Positions 54,650-62,474 of a stretch of 64,000 bases of DNA are shown piece by piece. The stretch is from assembly GCF_001942465.1 (NCBI RefSeq), contig NZ_MKJY01000122.1:1-64000 (forward strand). Reading direction: 5' to 3'. This DNA comes from Actinomadura sp. CNU-125. GTDB taxonomy: Bacteria; Actinomycetota; Actinomycetes; Streptosporangiales; Streptosporangiaceae. The translations under genes and the position numbers were made by a program. Within the stretch, counting starts at the first letter, position 1, and each line of letters begins with the position of its first letter. The notes below the pieces were generated by a model. The model saw nothing but the letters and a program-made list of their open reading frames with translations, made no database searches and was not told the DNA's origin.

Positions 54650-54897
54650 CCGGTTTCACCTGCCGCGCCTCAACCCGCTCGGCCTCGACCTCGCCGCGCC
54701 CGCCCTCTTCGAGCACGGGACGCACGAGCAGCGGCTCCGCTTCCTGCCGGAGACCGTGTCGAACGCGGAGGTGTGGTGCCGGCTGTACGCGGCCGCCATG
54801 CCTGCCGAGGTGCGCGGCATGCTGCGCCAACACCGGCCCGCCGAAGGAACCCGACCCGTGGGAGGGTCGCCCCTGGCGCGACGTCCCGCGCGGCTGA
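54650..54897 (+). pseudogene. Acyl-CoA dehydrogenase remnant with large internal deletion
   Basis: NPLGLDLAAPALFEHGTHEQ and LRFLPETVSNAEVWCRLY belong to the substrate-entry region near residue 100 of acyl-CoA dehydrogenases. After a join and a frame change, PKEPDPWEGRPWRDVPRG with a TGA at 54897 is a typical C-terminus of the same family. Everything between (about 250 residues, including the FAD site and catalytic Glu) and the first 80 or so residues is missing. Confidence 0.65.
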
Positions 54898-54925
54898 CCC
54901 GCCGCTAGACCTATTGGCAGGACCG

Positions 54926-54950
54926 CGATTATATATAGCATCAAGTTTTA
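54926..54950. promoter_or_regulatory. A+T-rich island F
   Basis: GATTATATATAGCATCAAG. On the minus strand CTATATATAATC resembles island B. It is directly followed by a 24-bp perfect palindrome. Confidence 0.55.
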
Positions 54951-54953
54951 CAA

Positions 54954-54977
54954 CCGGGCGCCCGATCGGGCGCCCGG
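54954..54977. repeat. 24-bp perfect palindrome
   Basis: Every base pairs with its mirror around a GATC centre; each half reads CCGGGCGCCCGA. No loop is present, so it is a cruciform-type or protein-binding palindrome rather than a normal terminator. Confidence 0.9.
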
Positions 54978-55115
54978 CACGGGTCCACGGGCGAACTCGC
55001 TGGAGGCGACGCACATGCCGGAGTCCGACCGCGCGGAACCGTCCGGCGAACTTCGTGTCGGGGTACGAGCCGCTCAAGGTCAGGTTCACGCCGACGGCGC
55101 GCGGCGGGGCCGGTC

Positions 55116-56195
55116 ATGACCGGCGACCTGCCCGAGCTCGGCTTCTACGGGCTGCCCGGCCATTCCGGTTCGCCGCGCGACCTGCTCGGCCAGGTGCGGG
55201 ACGGCGAGCGGCTCGGCCTCGGGTCGGTGTTCCTGTCGGAGCGGTTCGCCGCGAAGGAGGCCGCGACCCTGTCGGGCGCGGCCGGGGCCGTCTCCGAACG
55301 GCTCGGGATCGCCACCGCCGCTACCAACCACAACACGCGGCATCCGCTGCTCACCGCGACGTTCGCGACGACGATGCACCGGCTGACCGGCGGACGGTTC
55401 GCGCTCGGCCTCGGCCGCGGGTTCGACATGCTGTTCGACGTCATGGGCCTCCCCCGGGTGACGACCGCGCAGCTGGAGGACTTCATCGGCATCGTGCGCC
55501 GGCTGTGGCGGGGCGAGGCGGTCGTCGACCATCACGGCCCGGCGGGCGACTTCCCGTACCTGAACCAGGACGCGTCGTTCGACGAGGACATCCCCGTCCT
55601 GCTCACCGCGATGGGCGAGCGGACGCTCGAGTTCGCGGGGTCGGTCGCGGACGCGGTCGTCCTGCACACGTTCTTCACCGACGAGACCCTCGCGCGGTCG
55701 GTGGCGGCGGTGCGGCGCGGCGCGGAGCGGGCCGGGCGGGACCCGGCGAAGGTGCGGGTGTGGTCGGTGCTGGCGACCGTCGGCGACCACCTCGACGAGG
55801 AGGCGCGGCTGCGCAAGCTCACCGGGCGGCTGGCCACCTACCTGCAGGGGTACGGGGACCTGCTGGTCCGGCTCAACGGCTGGGACCCGGCCGTCCTCGC
55901 CCGGTTCCGCGCGGACGACCTGGTCGCCGGGTTCCCCGGCGCGTTCGACGCCGTGGCGACCCCCGACCAGCTCCGGCGCGTCGGGGAGCTGCTGCCCGCC
56001 GCGTGGTTCGAGGCGGCCGCGACCGGCGGCGCGGACGGCTGCGCGCGGCGCGTCGTCGACCAGTTCGACGCCGGGGCCGACGGCGTGATCCTGCACGGGG
56101 TGACGCCGTCCGAGGTCGAACCGGTCGTGGAGGCGTACCGGAAGGTCCGGCCGACGCGGATGGCCGATGTCCCCCGCAACCCGGGGAGGAGCTGA
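55116..56195 (+). CDS. F420-dependent LLM-class oxidoreductase
   Basis: 359 residues, intact. LPELGFYGLPGHSGSPRDLL, GLGSVFLSERFAAKEAATLS, IATAATNHNTRHPLLTATFA and RFALGLGRGFDMLFDVMGLP are typical of the luciferase-like F420-dependent family in mycobacteria and relatives, often linked to lipid or steroid degradation. It starts 46 bp after unrecognisable debris (with FVSGYEPLKVRFTP as a possible C-terminal scrap of another gene) and is followed after 4 bp by a phosphotransferase. Substrate unknown. Confidence 0.88.
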   Translation: MTGDLPELGFYGLPGHSGSPRDLLGQVRDGERLGLGSVFLSERFAAKEAATLSGAAGAVSERLGIATAATNHNTRHPLLTATFATTMHRLTGGRFALGLGRGFDMLFDVMGLPRVTTAQLEDFIGIVRRLWRGEAVVDHHGPAGDFPYLNQDASFDEDIPVLLTAMGERTLEFAGSVADAVVLHTFFTDETLARSVAAVRRGAERAGRDPAKVRVWSVLATVGDHLDEEARLRKLTGRLATYLQGYGDLLVRLNGWDPAVLARFRADDLVAGFPGAFDAVATPDQLRRVGELLPAAWFEAAATGGADGCARRVVDQFDAGADGVILHGVTPSEVEPVVEAYRKVRPTRMADVPRNPGRS

Positions 56196-56199
56196 CGGC

Positions 56200-57237
56200 A
56201 TGCACGTCATCGACACGCCGGACGGGTTCACCCCCGCGGCGCTCAGCGAGATCTTCGAGGCTCCGGTCACCGGCGTCGGGTGGGAGAAGGTCGGGTCGGG
56301 GCAGATCGGCGCGTGCTACCGGCTCCGCCTGGAGTGCGCGGACGGCGCGGACGGCGTCCCGCGCCGGCTCGTCGCCAAGCTCGCCGCCGAGGACGAGGGC
56401 TCCCGCGCGTTCCTCTGGCCCGTGTACCGGGCGGAGGTGGCGTTCTACCGGGACCTCGCCGCGACCGTGGACGTGCGGACGCCGCGCTGCCACTACGGCG
56501 CGATCTCCGACGACGGCACCAGTTTCGTCCTGCTGCTGGACGACCTCCATCCGGCGGTGCAGGGCGACCAGCTCGCCGGGTGCACGCCCGAGCAGGCGGC
56601 GGGCGCGGTCGTCAACCTCGCGGGGCTGCACGGCCCCCGCTGGTGCGACCCGACGCTCCTCGACCTGCCGTGGCTGAACGCCGTCGGGGACGGCGACGCG
56701 GCGCAGCTCGGCGAGGTGTTCGGCCCGGCCGTGGAGACGTTCGTCGAACGGTTCGCCGGGCGGCTGGCCGACGCGGACGTCCGGACGCTGCGGCGGTCGG
56801 CGGAGGCGATCGCCGCGTGGGTCGTCGGACGGCCGGAGCGCTTCGGGCTCGTCCACGGCGACTACCGGCTCGACAATCTGCTGTTCGCCGACGACGGGCG
56901 GGTGACGGCGGTCGACTGGCAGACGCTCGGCGTCGGGCATCCGCTGCGCGACCTGGCGTACTTCCTCGGGACGAGCCTGTCGCCGGACGACCGCGCCGCC
57001 GGCGAACGCGACCTGGTCGGCCGCTACCACACCGAACTCCTGCGGTACGGCGTCACCGGCTACGACCTCGACGCCTGCTTCGACGACTACCGGTTCGCGG
57101 CGCTGCAGGGGCCGCTGATCACCGTCCTCGGCTGCGCCTACGGGACGCCGACCGAGCGCGGCGACCTGATGTTCCTCGCCATGGCCGCCCGGTCGTGCGC
57201 CGCGATCCGCGCGTTGGGCACCCTGGACCTGACATGA
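56200..57237 (+). CDS. APH-type phosphotransferase / kinase-like protein
   Basis: 345 residues from ATG 56200 (GGGGAGGAG upstream), intact. Kinase-like fold: RRLVAKLAAEDEGSRAF (ATP-lobe Lys), FVLLLDDLHPAVQGDQLAGC, catalytic loop LVHGDYRLDNLLFADDG and metal-binding AVDWQTLGVG. The family covers aminoglycoside and small-molecule kinases plus many ecdysteroid-kinase-like proteins that occur in actinobacterial lipid islands. Directly coupled to the LLM oxidoreductase. Confidence 0.88.
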   Translation: MHVIDTPDGFTPAALSEIFEAPVTGVGWEKVGSGQIGACYRLRLECADGADGVPRRLVAKLAAEDEGSRAFLWPVYRAEVAFYRDLAATVDVRTPRCHYGAISDDGTSFVLLLDDLHPAVQGDQLAGCTPEQAAGAVVNLAGLHGPRWCDPTLLDLPWLNAVGDGDAAQLGEVFGPAVETFVERFAGRLADADVRTLRRSAEAIAAWVVGRPERFGLVHGDYRLDNLLFADDGRVTAVDWQTLGVGHPLRDLAYFLGTSLSPDDRAAGERDLVGRYHTELLRYGVTGYDLDACFDDYRFAALQGPLITVLGCAYGTPTERGDLMFLAMAARSCAAIRALGTLDLT

Positions 57238-57266
57238 CGCGAGAACCCGCTCCGGAGGACCGCCGA

Positions 57267-57455
57267 ATGCCGCAGTACAAACGCTGGACTACAGGGCCGA
57301 GGACGGCATCGACCGGGTGACGCTGAACCGGCCCGAGGTCCACAACGCCTTCGACATGCAGATGATCGATGATCTGCACGACCGCCGGCGCGCCCTGCGG
57401 CACGGCGACTCCGTGCGGGTGATCGTCCTGACGGGCGCGGGCGACAAGGCGTTCA
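57267..57455 (+). pseudogene. Second crotonase N-terminal remnant
   Basis: ATG 57267 (MPQYK) and, after one base, TLDYRAEDGIDRVTLNRPEV, HNAFDMQMIDDLHDRRRALR and VRVIVLTGAGDKAF. Exactly the first 60 residues of an enoyl-CoA hydratase. At KAF the sequence joins the 3' end of the convergent Ddn-like gene; the rest of the enzyme is absent. Confidence 0.75.
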
Positions 57456-57932
57456 GGCGGGCTCGCAGACCACGACGGGGATCTCCCGGTCCGTCCACGA
57501 CTGGTAGTTGCCGTAGTCGGCGTAGAAGGCGACCACGCGCGGCCACAGCTCGGCGCGCTCGTCCGGCGCGGCCGCGCGGGCCCGCATGCGGCGGACGTCC
57601 CCGCGCAGCCGCACGACGACCCGCGGGTCCGCGCACAGGTTGAGGTACCACAGCGGGTGCCGGGGCAGGCCGCCCTGCGAGGCGACGAGCAGGACGCGGT
57701 CGCCGTCCGGCATGCAGACGAGCGGCAGGGTGCGTTCCCGGCCGGTCTTGCGCCCCCGGGTGGTGAGGAGGCAGACGGGCACGCCGCCGGGGAACGCGGC
57801 GCCGAACCGCCACGTCGCGCCGAGCCGCCCGTCCGTCACGCGGTACAGCTCGACGTGCGCCCGCGACAGGGCCTTCATCGCTTTCGCGCCGAACGCCGAA
57901 TCGAGCCACTGCAACGGATTCCTCGACGACAT
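57453..57932 (-). CDS. Ddn-type (DUF385) deazaflavin-dependent nitroreductase family protein
   Basis: 159 residues from ATG 57932. GVPVCLLTTRGRKTGRERTL, PLVCMPDGDRVLLVASQGGL and HPLWYLNLCADPRVVVRL are the F420-binding signatures of the Ddn/DUF385 family; the end NYQSWTDREIPVVVCEPA is complete. It reduces quinones or unknown substrates with F420H2. Its 3' end coincides with the deletion junction of the crotonase remnant. An A+T-rich island lies 70 bp upstream. Confidence 0.88.
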   Translation of the reverse strand: MSSRNPLQWLDSAFGAKAMKALSRAHVELYRVTDGRLGATWRFGAAFPGGVPVCLLTTRGRKTGRERTLPLVCMPDGDRVLLVASQGGLPRHPLWYLNLCADPRVVVRLRGDVRRMRARAAAPDERAELWPRVVAFYADYGNYQSWTDREIPVVVCEPA

Positions 57933-58003
57933 GGTCCTCACTTCCGTACGGAGCCGGGCGGGCTCGGCCCGCCTCGGCGGCGAGCCGATCAGCACGCTAA
58001 CCT

Positions 58004-58029
58004 GATCGAATCAAGTATTCAATATAAAC
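58004..58029. promoter_or_regulatory. A+T-rich island G, with AAGTATTCAA
   Basis: Holds GATCGAATC (shared with island D) and AAGTATTCAA (58013-58022, complement of the decamer in island A), followed by TATAAAC. It lies between the divergent Ddn-like gene and the SDR remnant, 17 bp from the SDR start. Confidence 0.6.
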
Positions 58030-58045
58030 TACGCCGGGAGGGCGG

Positions 58046-58397
58046 ATGGGGAGCCTGGACGGGACGGCGGCGCTGGTCACCGGCGGCGGGCGTCCGCGTG
58101 AACGGCGTGCGCCCCGGGGTCGTCCGCACGGAACTCGTCGCGGGCATCGCCGACACCGGGCCCGTCCTGGACGACTACCTGTCGTGCATGCCGCTGTCGC
58201 GGGTCGGCGAACCCGAGGACAGCGCCGGGGCGGTCGCCTTCCTCGCGGGGCCCGAGTCGTCGTGGATCACCGGCCAGGTCCTGAACGTGGACGGCGGGCA
58301 CCATCTGCGGCGGGGGCCCGACTATTCGTCGCTCTTCGAGCCGGTGTTCGGCGGGGACGCGCTGCGCGGCGTCCGGCCGGAGAACCCGCCCCGCTGA
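58046..58397 (+). pseudogene. SDR gene with its middle deleted
   Basis: Promoter, ribosome-binding site (GGGAGGGCGG) and start MGSLDGTAALVTGGG are intact. The next codons, in a different frame, are VRVNGVRPGVVRTELVAGIA, PLSRVGEPEDSAGAVAFLAG and WITGQVLNVDGGHHLRRGPD, the last third of a short-chain dehydrogenase. About 140 residues, from the NAD-binding turn to the catalytic Tyr/Lys, are missing. The junction lies in GGCGGCGGGCG, a short GC repeat. Confidence 0.8.
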
Positions 58398-58433
58398 CGG
58401 GCCGGGCGCGGCGGCCCGTGCGACCCTGTGGTC

Positions 58434-59584
58434 ATGCGCATCGTCATCGTCGGCGCCGGGATCATCGGCGCCGCCCTGGCCGACCGGCTCGCCCGCACCG
58501 CGGAGGTGACGCTGGTCGAGCGGGACCGGCCCGGCGAGGGGACGTCGGGCGCGAGCTACGCCTGGCTCAACGCCAACGATCCCGCCGACCCCGCGTACCA
58601 CGCGTTCCGGGTCGCGGCCCTCGACGCCTGGCGGCGGGTCGCCGCGGAGTTCGGCGACCCGGCCTGGTGCCGGTTCGCGGGCAACAGCGCGTGGGCCGTC
58701 GCCGAGTCCGAACGGGCCGCCCTCGCCGACCGGGTCGCACGGCTGCGCGACCTCGGCTATCCGGCGACGCCGACCACCGCCGCGCTGCTCCGCGAGGCCG
58801 AACCGTCGCTGCGTCCGCCCGCCGACGCGGTCATCGCCCGGTTCCCCGGCGAGGGGCACGTGCACGGCTCCGCCGCGGTGCGCCCTGCTCGGCCGCGCCC
58901 GCGAGGCCGGGGCCGGGGTCCTCTCCGGGACGTCCGCGACGCGGCTGAACGTGCGCGGCGACCGCGTGACGGGCGTCCGGACGTCCACCGGCGACGACCT
59001 GACCGCCGACGTCACGATCTGCGCCGCCGGCCGGCACAGCCCCGCGCTGCTCGCGACCGCCGGGATCGTGCCGCCGCTGGTGGACGCCCGCGGCAGCCCG
59101 GGTCGTCCGCGCCGGGCCTCACCGCGACGACCACGCCGGTCCCGGGCCTGCTCAACGGCGTCGTGCACTCCCCCGGCCTCGACCTGCGCCCCACGCCGGT
59201 CGCCGGTCTCGTGCTGGAGGCCGCCGACCTGGACGCCGCCACCGACCTCGCCACCCCGCAGGCCGAGCTGGACGCCCGCGCCGCCGAGCTGCTCGACCGC
59301 GCGCCCGCGCCGTGTTCCCGGGCCTGGCCGCCCGCCTCGACCGGGTGCGCCGCTGCGTGCGTCCGCTGCCGCTCGACGGCCGCCCCCTCGTCGGCCCGCA
59401 GCGGCCCGGCCTGTACACCGTCGTCACCCACAGCGGCATCACCCTCGCCCCGTACCTGGCCGGCCTGGTCGCCGGGGAGATCGTCGGCGCGGCCGCCGAA
59501 CCGGCGCTCGCCCCCTACCGCCCGGACCGTCCGATGCCGGGGGTTCCGGGGGGCGAGCCGTCCCGGTATCCGGGCCTTTACTGA
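58434..59584 (+). CDS. FAD-dependent (DAO family) oxidoreductase, three frame breaks
   Basis: Starts MRIVIVGAGIIGAALADRLA at 58434 with the FAD-binding GAGIIG. Then TSGASYAWLNANDPADPAYH, CRFAGNSAWAVAESERAALA and after breaks near 58880, 59100 and 59310: LTADVTICAAGRHSPALLA, GLLNGVVHSPGLDLRPTPVA and the C-terminal VRPLPLDGRPLVGPQRPG, THSGITLAPYLAGLVAGEIV. About 380 residues, a D-amino-acid dehydrogenase or glycine-oxidase-like enzyme with all parts present. The breaks are single bases and look like sequence errors. Substrate unknown. Confidence 0.8.
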
Positions 59585-60032
59585 AGCCGAGGCGGAGCAC
59601 GTAGAGGGCGGCGCTGAGGGCGAACAGGGCGGCGGTGACCAGCAGCCAGCGCCCGAGGTACGGGTCCTCGGTGCGGCCGCTCGCGGCCGTGTAGTCCCGC
59701 TCGCTCCACCGCGTGATCATCGGGAAGAACAGCAGGAGCAGCAGCCCCGACGCCGCGAACGGCACCCTGAGATGGTTCACCGGCGAAGGGCGTCCCGGCC
59801 GGGCGCGCGACGCTCCGGTGAGCGACCGGTCGGCGAGGGCGTAGAGCGGGAACAGGACGAGGTCGTGCGCGACGGCGGCGCCCGCGAACCACGCGAGGAC
59901 GAACGGCCAGGGCGTCGTCGTGAAGACGCGCAGCGCCGCGTACCCGGCGAGCGCGAAGCAGACGGCGAGCGCGAGCAGGTGCGTCGGGCCCGCGCCGTAG
60001 CGGGCGCGCAGCCGGGCGGTCGCCGCGCGCAC
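59439..60032 (-). CDS. Membrane protein, likely partner of the molybdopterin oxidoreductase
   Basis: GTG at 60032. Four hydrophobic segments are visible: THLLALAVCFALAGYAALRV, FVLAWFAGAAVAHDLVLFPL, VPFAASGLLLLLFFPMITRW and WLLVTAALFALSAALYVLRL. The last 45 residues (below about 59580) overlap the FAD oxidoreductase on the other strand and are Arg/Pro-rich. One base of shift would give a stop at 59578, so the real protein may be about 150 residues. It begins 1 bp after the stop of the oxidoreductase, indicating an operon. Confidence 0.7.
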   Translation of the reverse strand: MRAATARLRARYGAGPTHLLALAVCFALAGYAALRVFTTTPWPFVLAWFAGAAVAHDLVLFPLYALADRSLTGASRARPGRPSPVNHLRVPFAASGLLLLLFFPMITRWSERDYTAASGRTEDPYLGRWLLVTAALFALSAALYVLRLGFSKGPDTGTARPPEPPASDGPGGRGRAPVRRPRRRSPRRPGRPGTGRG

Positions 60033-60033
60033 G

Positions 60034-61365
60034 TCAGCGCGTCCGGAACTCGATGAGGCGCACCCACTTGGTGTTGTGCACGCCGGGCAGGGCGGGGACG
60101 ATCACGCGGGCCGGACGGCCGTGGTCGAGCGGCAGGTCGGCGCCGTCGACGCGCAGGGCGAGGAGCGAGTCGGGGTCGGCGACCTGGTTGGCCTGCAGCG
60201 TGGCCTGGTTGAACGCCCCGTACCGTTCGGCCGACCGCACGTACGCCGACGCCGGTTCCGGGACGCCGGCGGCCGCGGCGAGATCGCGGAGCCGAACGCC
60301 GCTCCACGTCCGGACCGTCGCCCATCCCTCGACGCACGCGATGGGCAGTTCGGCGGTGTGCTGCGGGAGTGCGAGCAGGTCCGCTCTGTCCAGTTCCAGG
60401 GTGCGCCCGCCGCCGCGCAGGACGAGCCGCCAGCGCGCGCCGACGTCCTCGGCCGTGATCCCCGCCGCGGCCGCGGTGCGGTTGACGGGGAACTCGCCGG
60501 GTCCGGGCACGTGTCCGCCGCGCGGGGCGAGGAACGCCGTCCGGCGGGCCGCGCCGCCGATGACCTGCCCCGCCGTCATCACCGCGACCAGGAGGCTCCC
60601 GCCGCCGACGAACGCCAGGGCGCCCCGCCGCGTCATGGTCGCCGGGCGCGGGGCCGCGGGCACGAGCCCGTCCGGATCGGGAGGTTCCGGACGGTCGTCG
60701 CGCAGCGCGTCGCGGAACGGGCGGGACCGCAGCGCCCGCACCATTCGCGGCAGCTTGATCGTCACGTGGGCGGCGAACGCGCCGATGAACACCCACGCGC
60801 CGTAGTAGTGCCCCTCGTAGAAGCCGAACCCGAAGACGTACGCGTACTGGATGTTCAGGACGCCCGTGACGATCTCGAACAGGATCCCGCCCACGAGGAG
60901 CAGCAGCGTCACCCGTTCGAGGAGCTGCGCGAACGAGCGGGCGGGCGGCCAGGCGAACAGCTTCGGCGCGACCGACCACAGCTTGCCGAGCACCACCGGC
61001 ACGAGCGCCAGCCCCAGGACGACGTGCAGGCCCTGCGTCACCCGGTACAGCCACGCCGGACGCGTCGGCCACTCGAAGTACGGCAGCCGCAGCCACCCGG
61101 CGTCCGGCGGGAACGCCTGCCCGAACCGCGGCGAGTACGCCGCGTACGACAGCAGCCCGGTGACGGTCACGATGGGCAGCCCGGCCAGCAGCACGACCGC
61201 GAACACCGACGTCAGCCACGGCCCGCGCAGCGGGCTCCGCCATGCCCGGACGCGGCCGAACCCGGGCGGGCGGCGCCGTTCGAGCGCCCGCCACAGCCGC
61301 ACCGGGGCCCCGTACCGGGTCGCGCCCGGACGCGGTTCACCCGGGCGCATCGTGCCCCGGCGCAC
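60034..61365 (-). CDS. Cytochrome b-like membrane domain fused to sulfite-oxidase-type molybdopterin domain
   Basis: 443 residues (start GTG 61365 or ATG 61350). Residues about 45-230 hold four helices of a b-type cytochrome (VTQGLHVVLGLALVPVVLGK, VTLLLLVGGILFEIVTGVLN, YYGAWVFIGAFAAHVTIKLP) with candidate heme His. Helix MTRRGALAFVGGGSLLVAVM follows, then a molybdopterin domain with the Moco-ligating Cys in LPIACVEGWATVRTWSGV. Ends PGVHNTKWVRLIEFRTR. A membrane-anchored oxidoreductase of the YedY/sulfite-oxidase superfamily with built-in electron transfer; substrate unknown. Confidence 0.88.
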   Translation of the reverse strand: MRRGTMRPGEPRPGATRYGAPVRLWRALERRRPPGFGRVRAWRSPLRGPWLTSVFAVVLLAGLPIVTVTGLLSYAAYSPRFGQAFPPDAGWLRLPYFEWPTRPAWLYRVTQGLHVVLGLALVPVVLGKLWSVAPKLFAWPPARSFAQLLERVTLLLLVGGILFEIVTGVLNIQYAYVFGFGFYEGHYYGAWVFIGAFAAHVTIKLPRMVRALRSRPFRDALRDDRPEPPDPDGLVPAAPRPATMTRRGALAFVGGGSLLVAVMTAGQVIGGAARRTAFLAPRGGHVPGPGEFPVNRTAAAAGITAEDVGARWRLVLRGGGRTLELDRADLLALPQHTAELPIACVEGWATVRTWSGVRLRDLAAAAGVPEPASAYVRSAERYGAFNQATLQANQVADPDSLLALRVDGADLPLDHGRPARVIVPALPGVHNTKWVRLIEFRTR

Positions 61366-61472
61366 CGCCGCACGTGACGATCATGAACTCATGGTAGGAA
61401 CCGGCGCGCGAACGCTTCGGACATGAATGCGCGGGCGGCGTCCAAGCCTTGGCAAAGCGCACGCCCGGGTAT

Positions 61473-61548
61473 GCTGGGCGGCGCGAACGGCGGTGGGGCT
61501 CGCCGTACCCGAACCGCGGCATCGTCGCCGCCAACGGTCCCTGCTTGT
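61473..61548 (+). promoter_or_regulatory. Candidate fluoride riboswitch (crcB motif)
   Basis: GGCGGTGGGGCTCGCC (61489-61504) matches the conserved hairpin GGCGAUGG.GUUCGCC of the crcB motif. It is followed by a pairing partner region (GAACCGC at 61511-61517) and CAACGGTCCCTGC (61532-61544), close to the conserved 3' GAUGGCUCCUGC block. It ends about 50 bp before the first FluC start, the usual place. Confidence 0.6.
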
Positions 61549-61597
61549 GGTCGACGCGCCCGGACGTCCGGGCCCGCACGAGTAGGAGACGCCCACG

Positions 61598-62017
61598 ATG
61601 ACGTTCCCCTCGATCCCCCGTGAGAAGGCCGTCGCCGCGCCGTCGCGCGTCCGGGGCGAGGCCGCGGTGGTCGCGGCGGTCTCGGCCGGTGGCGGGCTCG
61701 GAGCCGCCGCGCGCTACGGCGCCTCGCTCTTGTGGCCCGTCCACGGGTCCGCCTTCCCCTGGACGACGCTGGCGGTGAACGCGCTCGGCTGCGCCCTGAC
61801 CGGCGTCCTGATGACCGTCCTCGCCCGCGCGCGGGCGCCGCACCGGCTGGTCAGGCCGTTCCTCGGCACCGGCGTGCTCGGCGGGTTCACGACCTTCTCC
61901 GCCTACGCGGCCGACGTCCACGGCCTGCTCGGGGACGGTCACGCCCGCCTCGGCATCGCGTACCTGGCGGCCACGCCGGTCGTCGCGGTCGCGGCGCGTG
62001 GGGCGCGGCGGCCCTGA
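61598..62017 (+). CDS. crcB: FluC/CrcB fluoride channel, first subunit
   Basis: 139 residues from ATG 61598 (AGGAG upstream). A 25-residue hydrophilic lead, then four helices with the FluC marks GGLGAAARYG (helix 1), FPWTTLAVNALGCALTGVLM (helix 2, pore Asn) and GVLGGFTTFSAYAADVH (helix 3 break, Phe-box TTFS). Exports fluoride passively as a dual-topology dimer. The second copy 26 bp downstream supplies the other half, as in other actinomycetes. Confidence 0.93.
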   Translation: MTFPSIPREKAVAAPSRVRGEAAVVAAVSAGGGLGAAARYGASLLWPVHGSAFPWTTLAVNALGCALTGVLMTVLARARAPHRLVRPFLGTGVLGGFTTFSAYAADVHGLLGDGHARLGIAYLAATPVVAVAARGARRP

Positions 62018-62042
62018 CCCGGCGGCTCGTCCCGGAGGCCCG

Positions 62043-62417
62043 ATGACCTGGCTGCTCGTCGTCGCCGGGGCGATGGCCGGGGCGCCGCTGCGCTACCTCG
62101 CCGACCGCGCCGTGCAGGCCCGCAACGGCACGGCGTTCCCCTGGGGCACGTTCGCCGCCAACGTGCTCGGCTGCCTGGTCCTGGGCGTGCTGACCGGCGC
62201 GGTCGTGCACGGCGCGGCGTCGGATCCGGTGCGGCTGCTGGCCGGAACCGGGCTGTGCGGGGCGCTGTCGACCTACTCGACGTTCTCGTACGAGACGCTG
62301 CGGCTCGCGGAGTCGGGCGCGCGACTGCTCGCCGCCGCGAACGTGCTGGTCAGCGTCGTCGCGGGGATCTTCGCCGTGGCCGCCGGGATCGCGGCGGCCG
62401 AGGCGCTCTGGGCGTGA
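62043..62417 (+). CDS. crcB: FluC/CrcB fluoride channel, second subunit
   Basis: 124 residues from ATG 62043. GAMAGAPLRYLADRAVQARN, FPWGTFAANVLGCLVLGVLT and GLCGALSTYSTFSYETLRL correspond to the same three signatures as in the first copy (pore Asn and STFS Phe-box). Paired genes usually make a heterodimer with opposite orientations in the membrane. Shares the candidate riboswitch-controlled transcript. Confidence 0.93.
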   Translation: MTWLLVVAGAMAGAPLRYLADRAVQARNGTAFPWGTFAANVLGCLVLGVLTGAVVHGAASDPVRLLAGTGLCGALSTYSTFSYETLRLAESGARLLAAANVLVSVVAGIFAVAAGIAAAEALWA

Positions 62418-62424
62418 CCGCGCG

Positions 62425-62437
62425 AGAATACTATTCT
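62425..62437. promoter_or_regulatory. A+T-rich island H, palindrome AGAATACTATTCT
   Basis: Perfect 13-bp palindrome 38 bp upstream of the aldehyde dehydrogenase start. GAATAC is the same half-site as in islands A and G. Confidence 0.6.
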
Positions 62438-62474
62438 TGTGATCGGAGAGTCTTCGTATCGCAAGGAGGACGGC

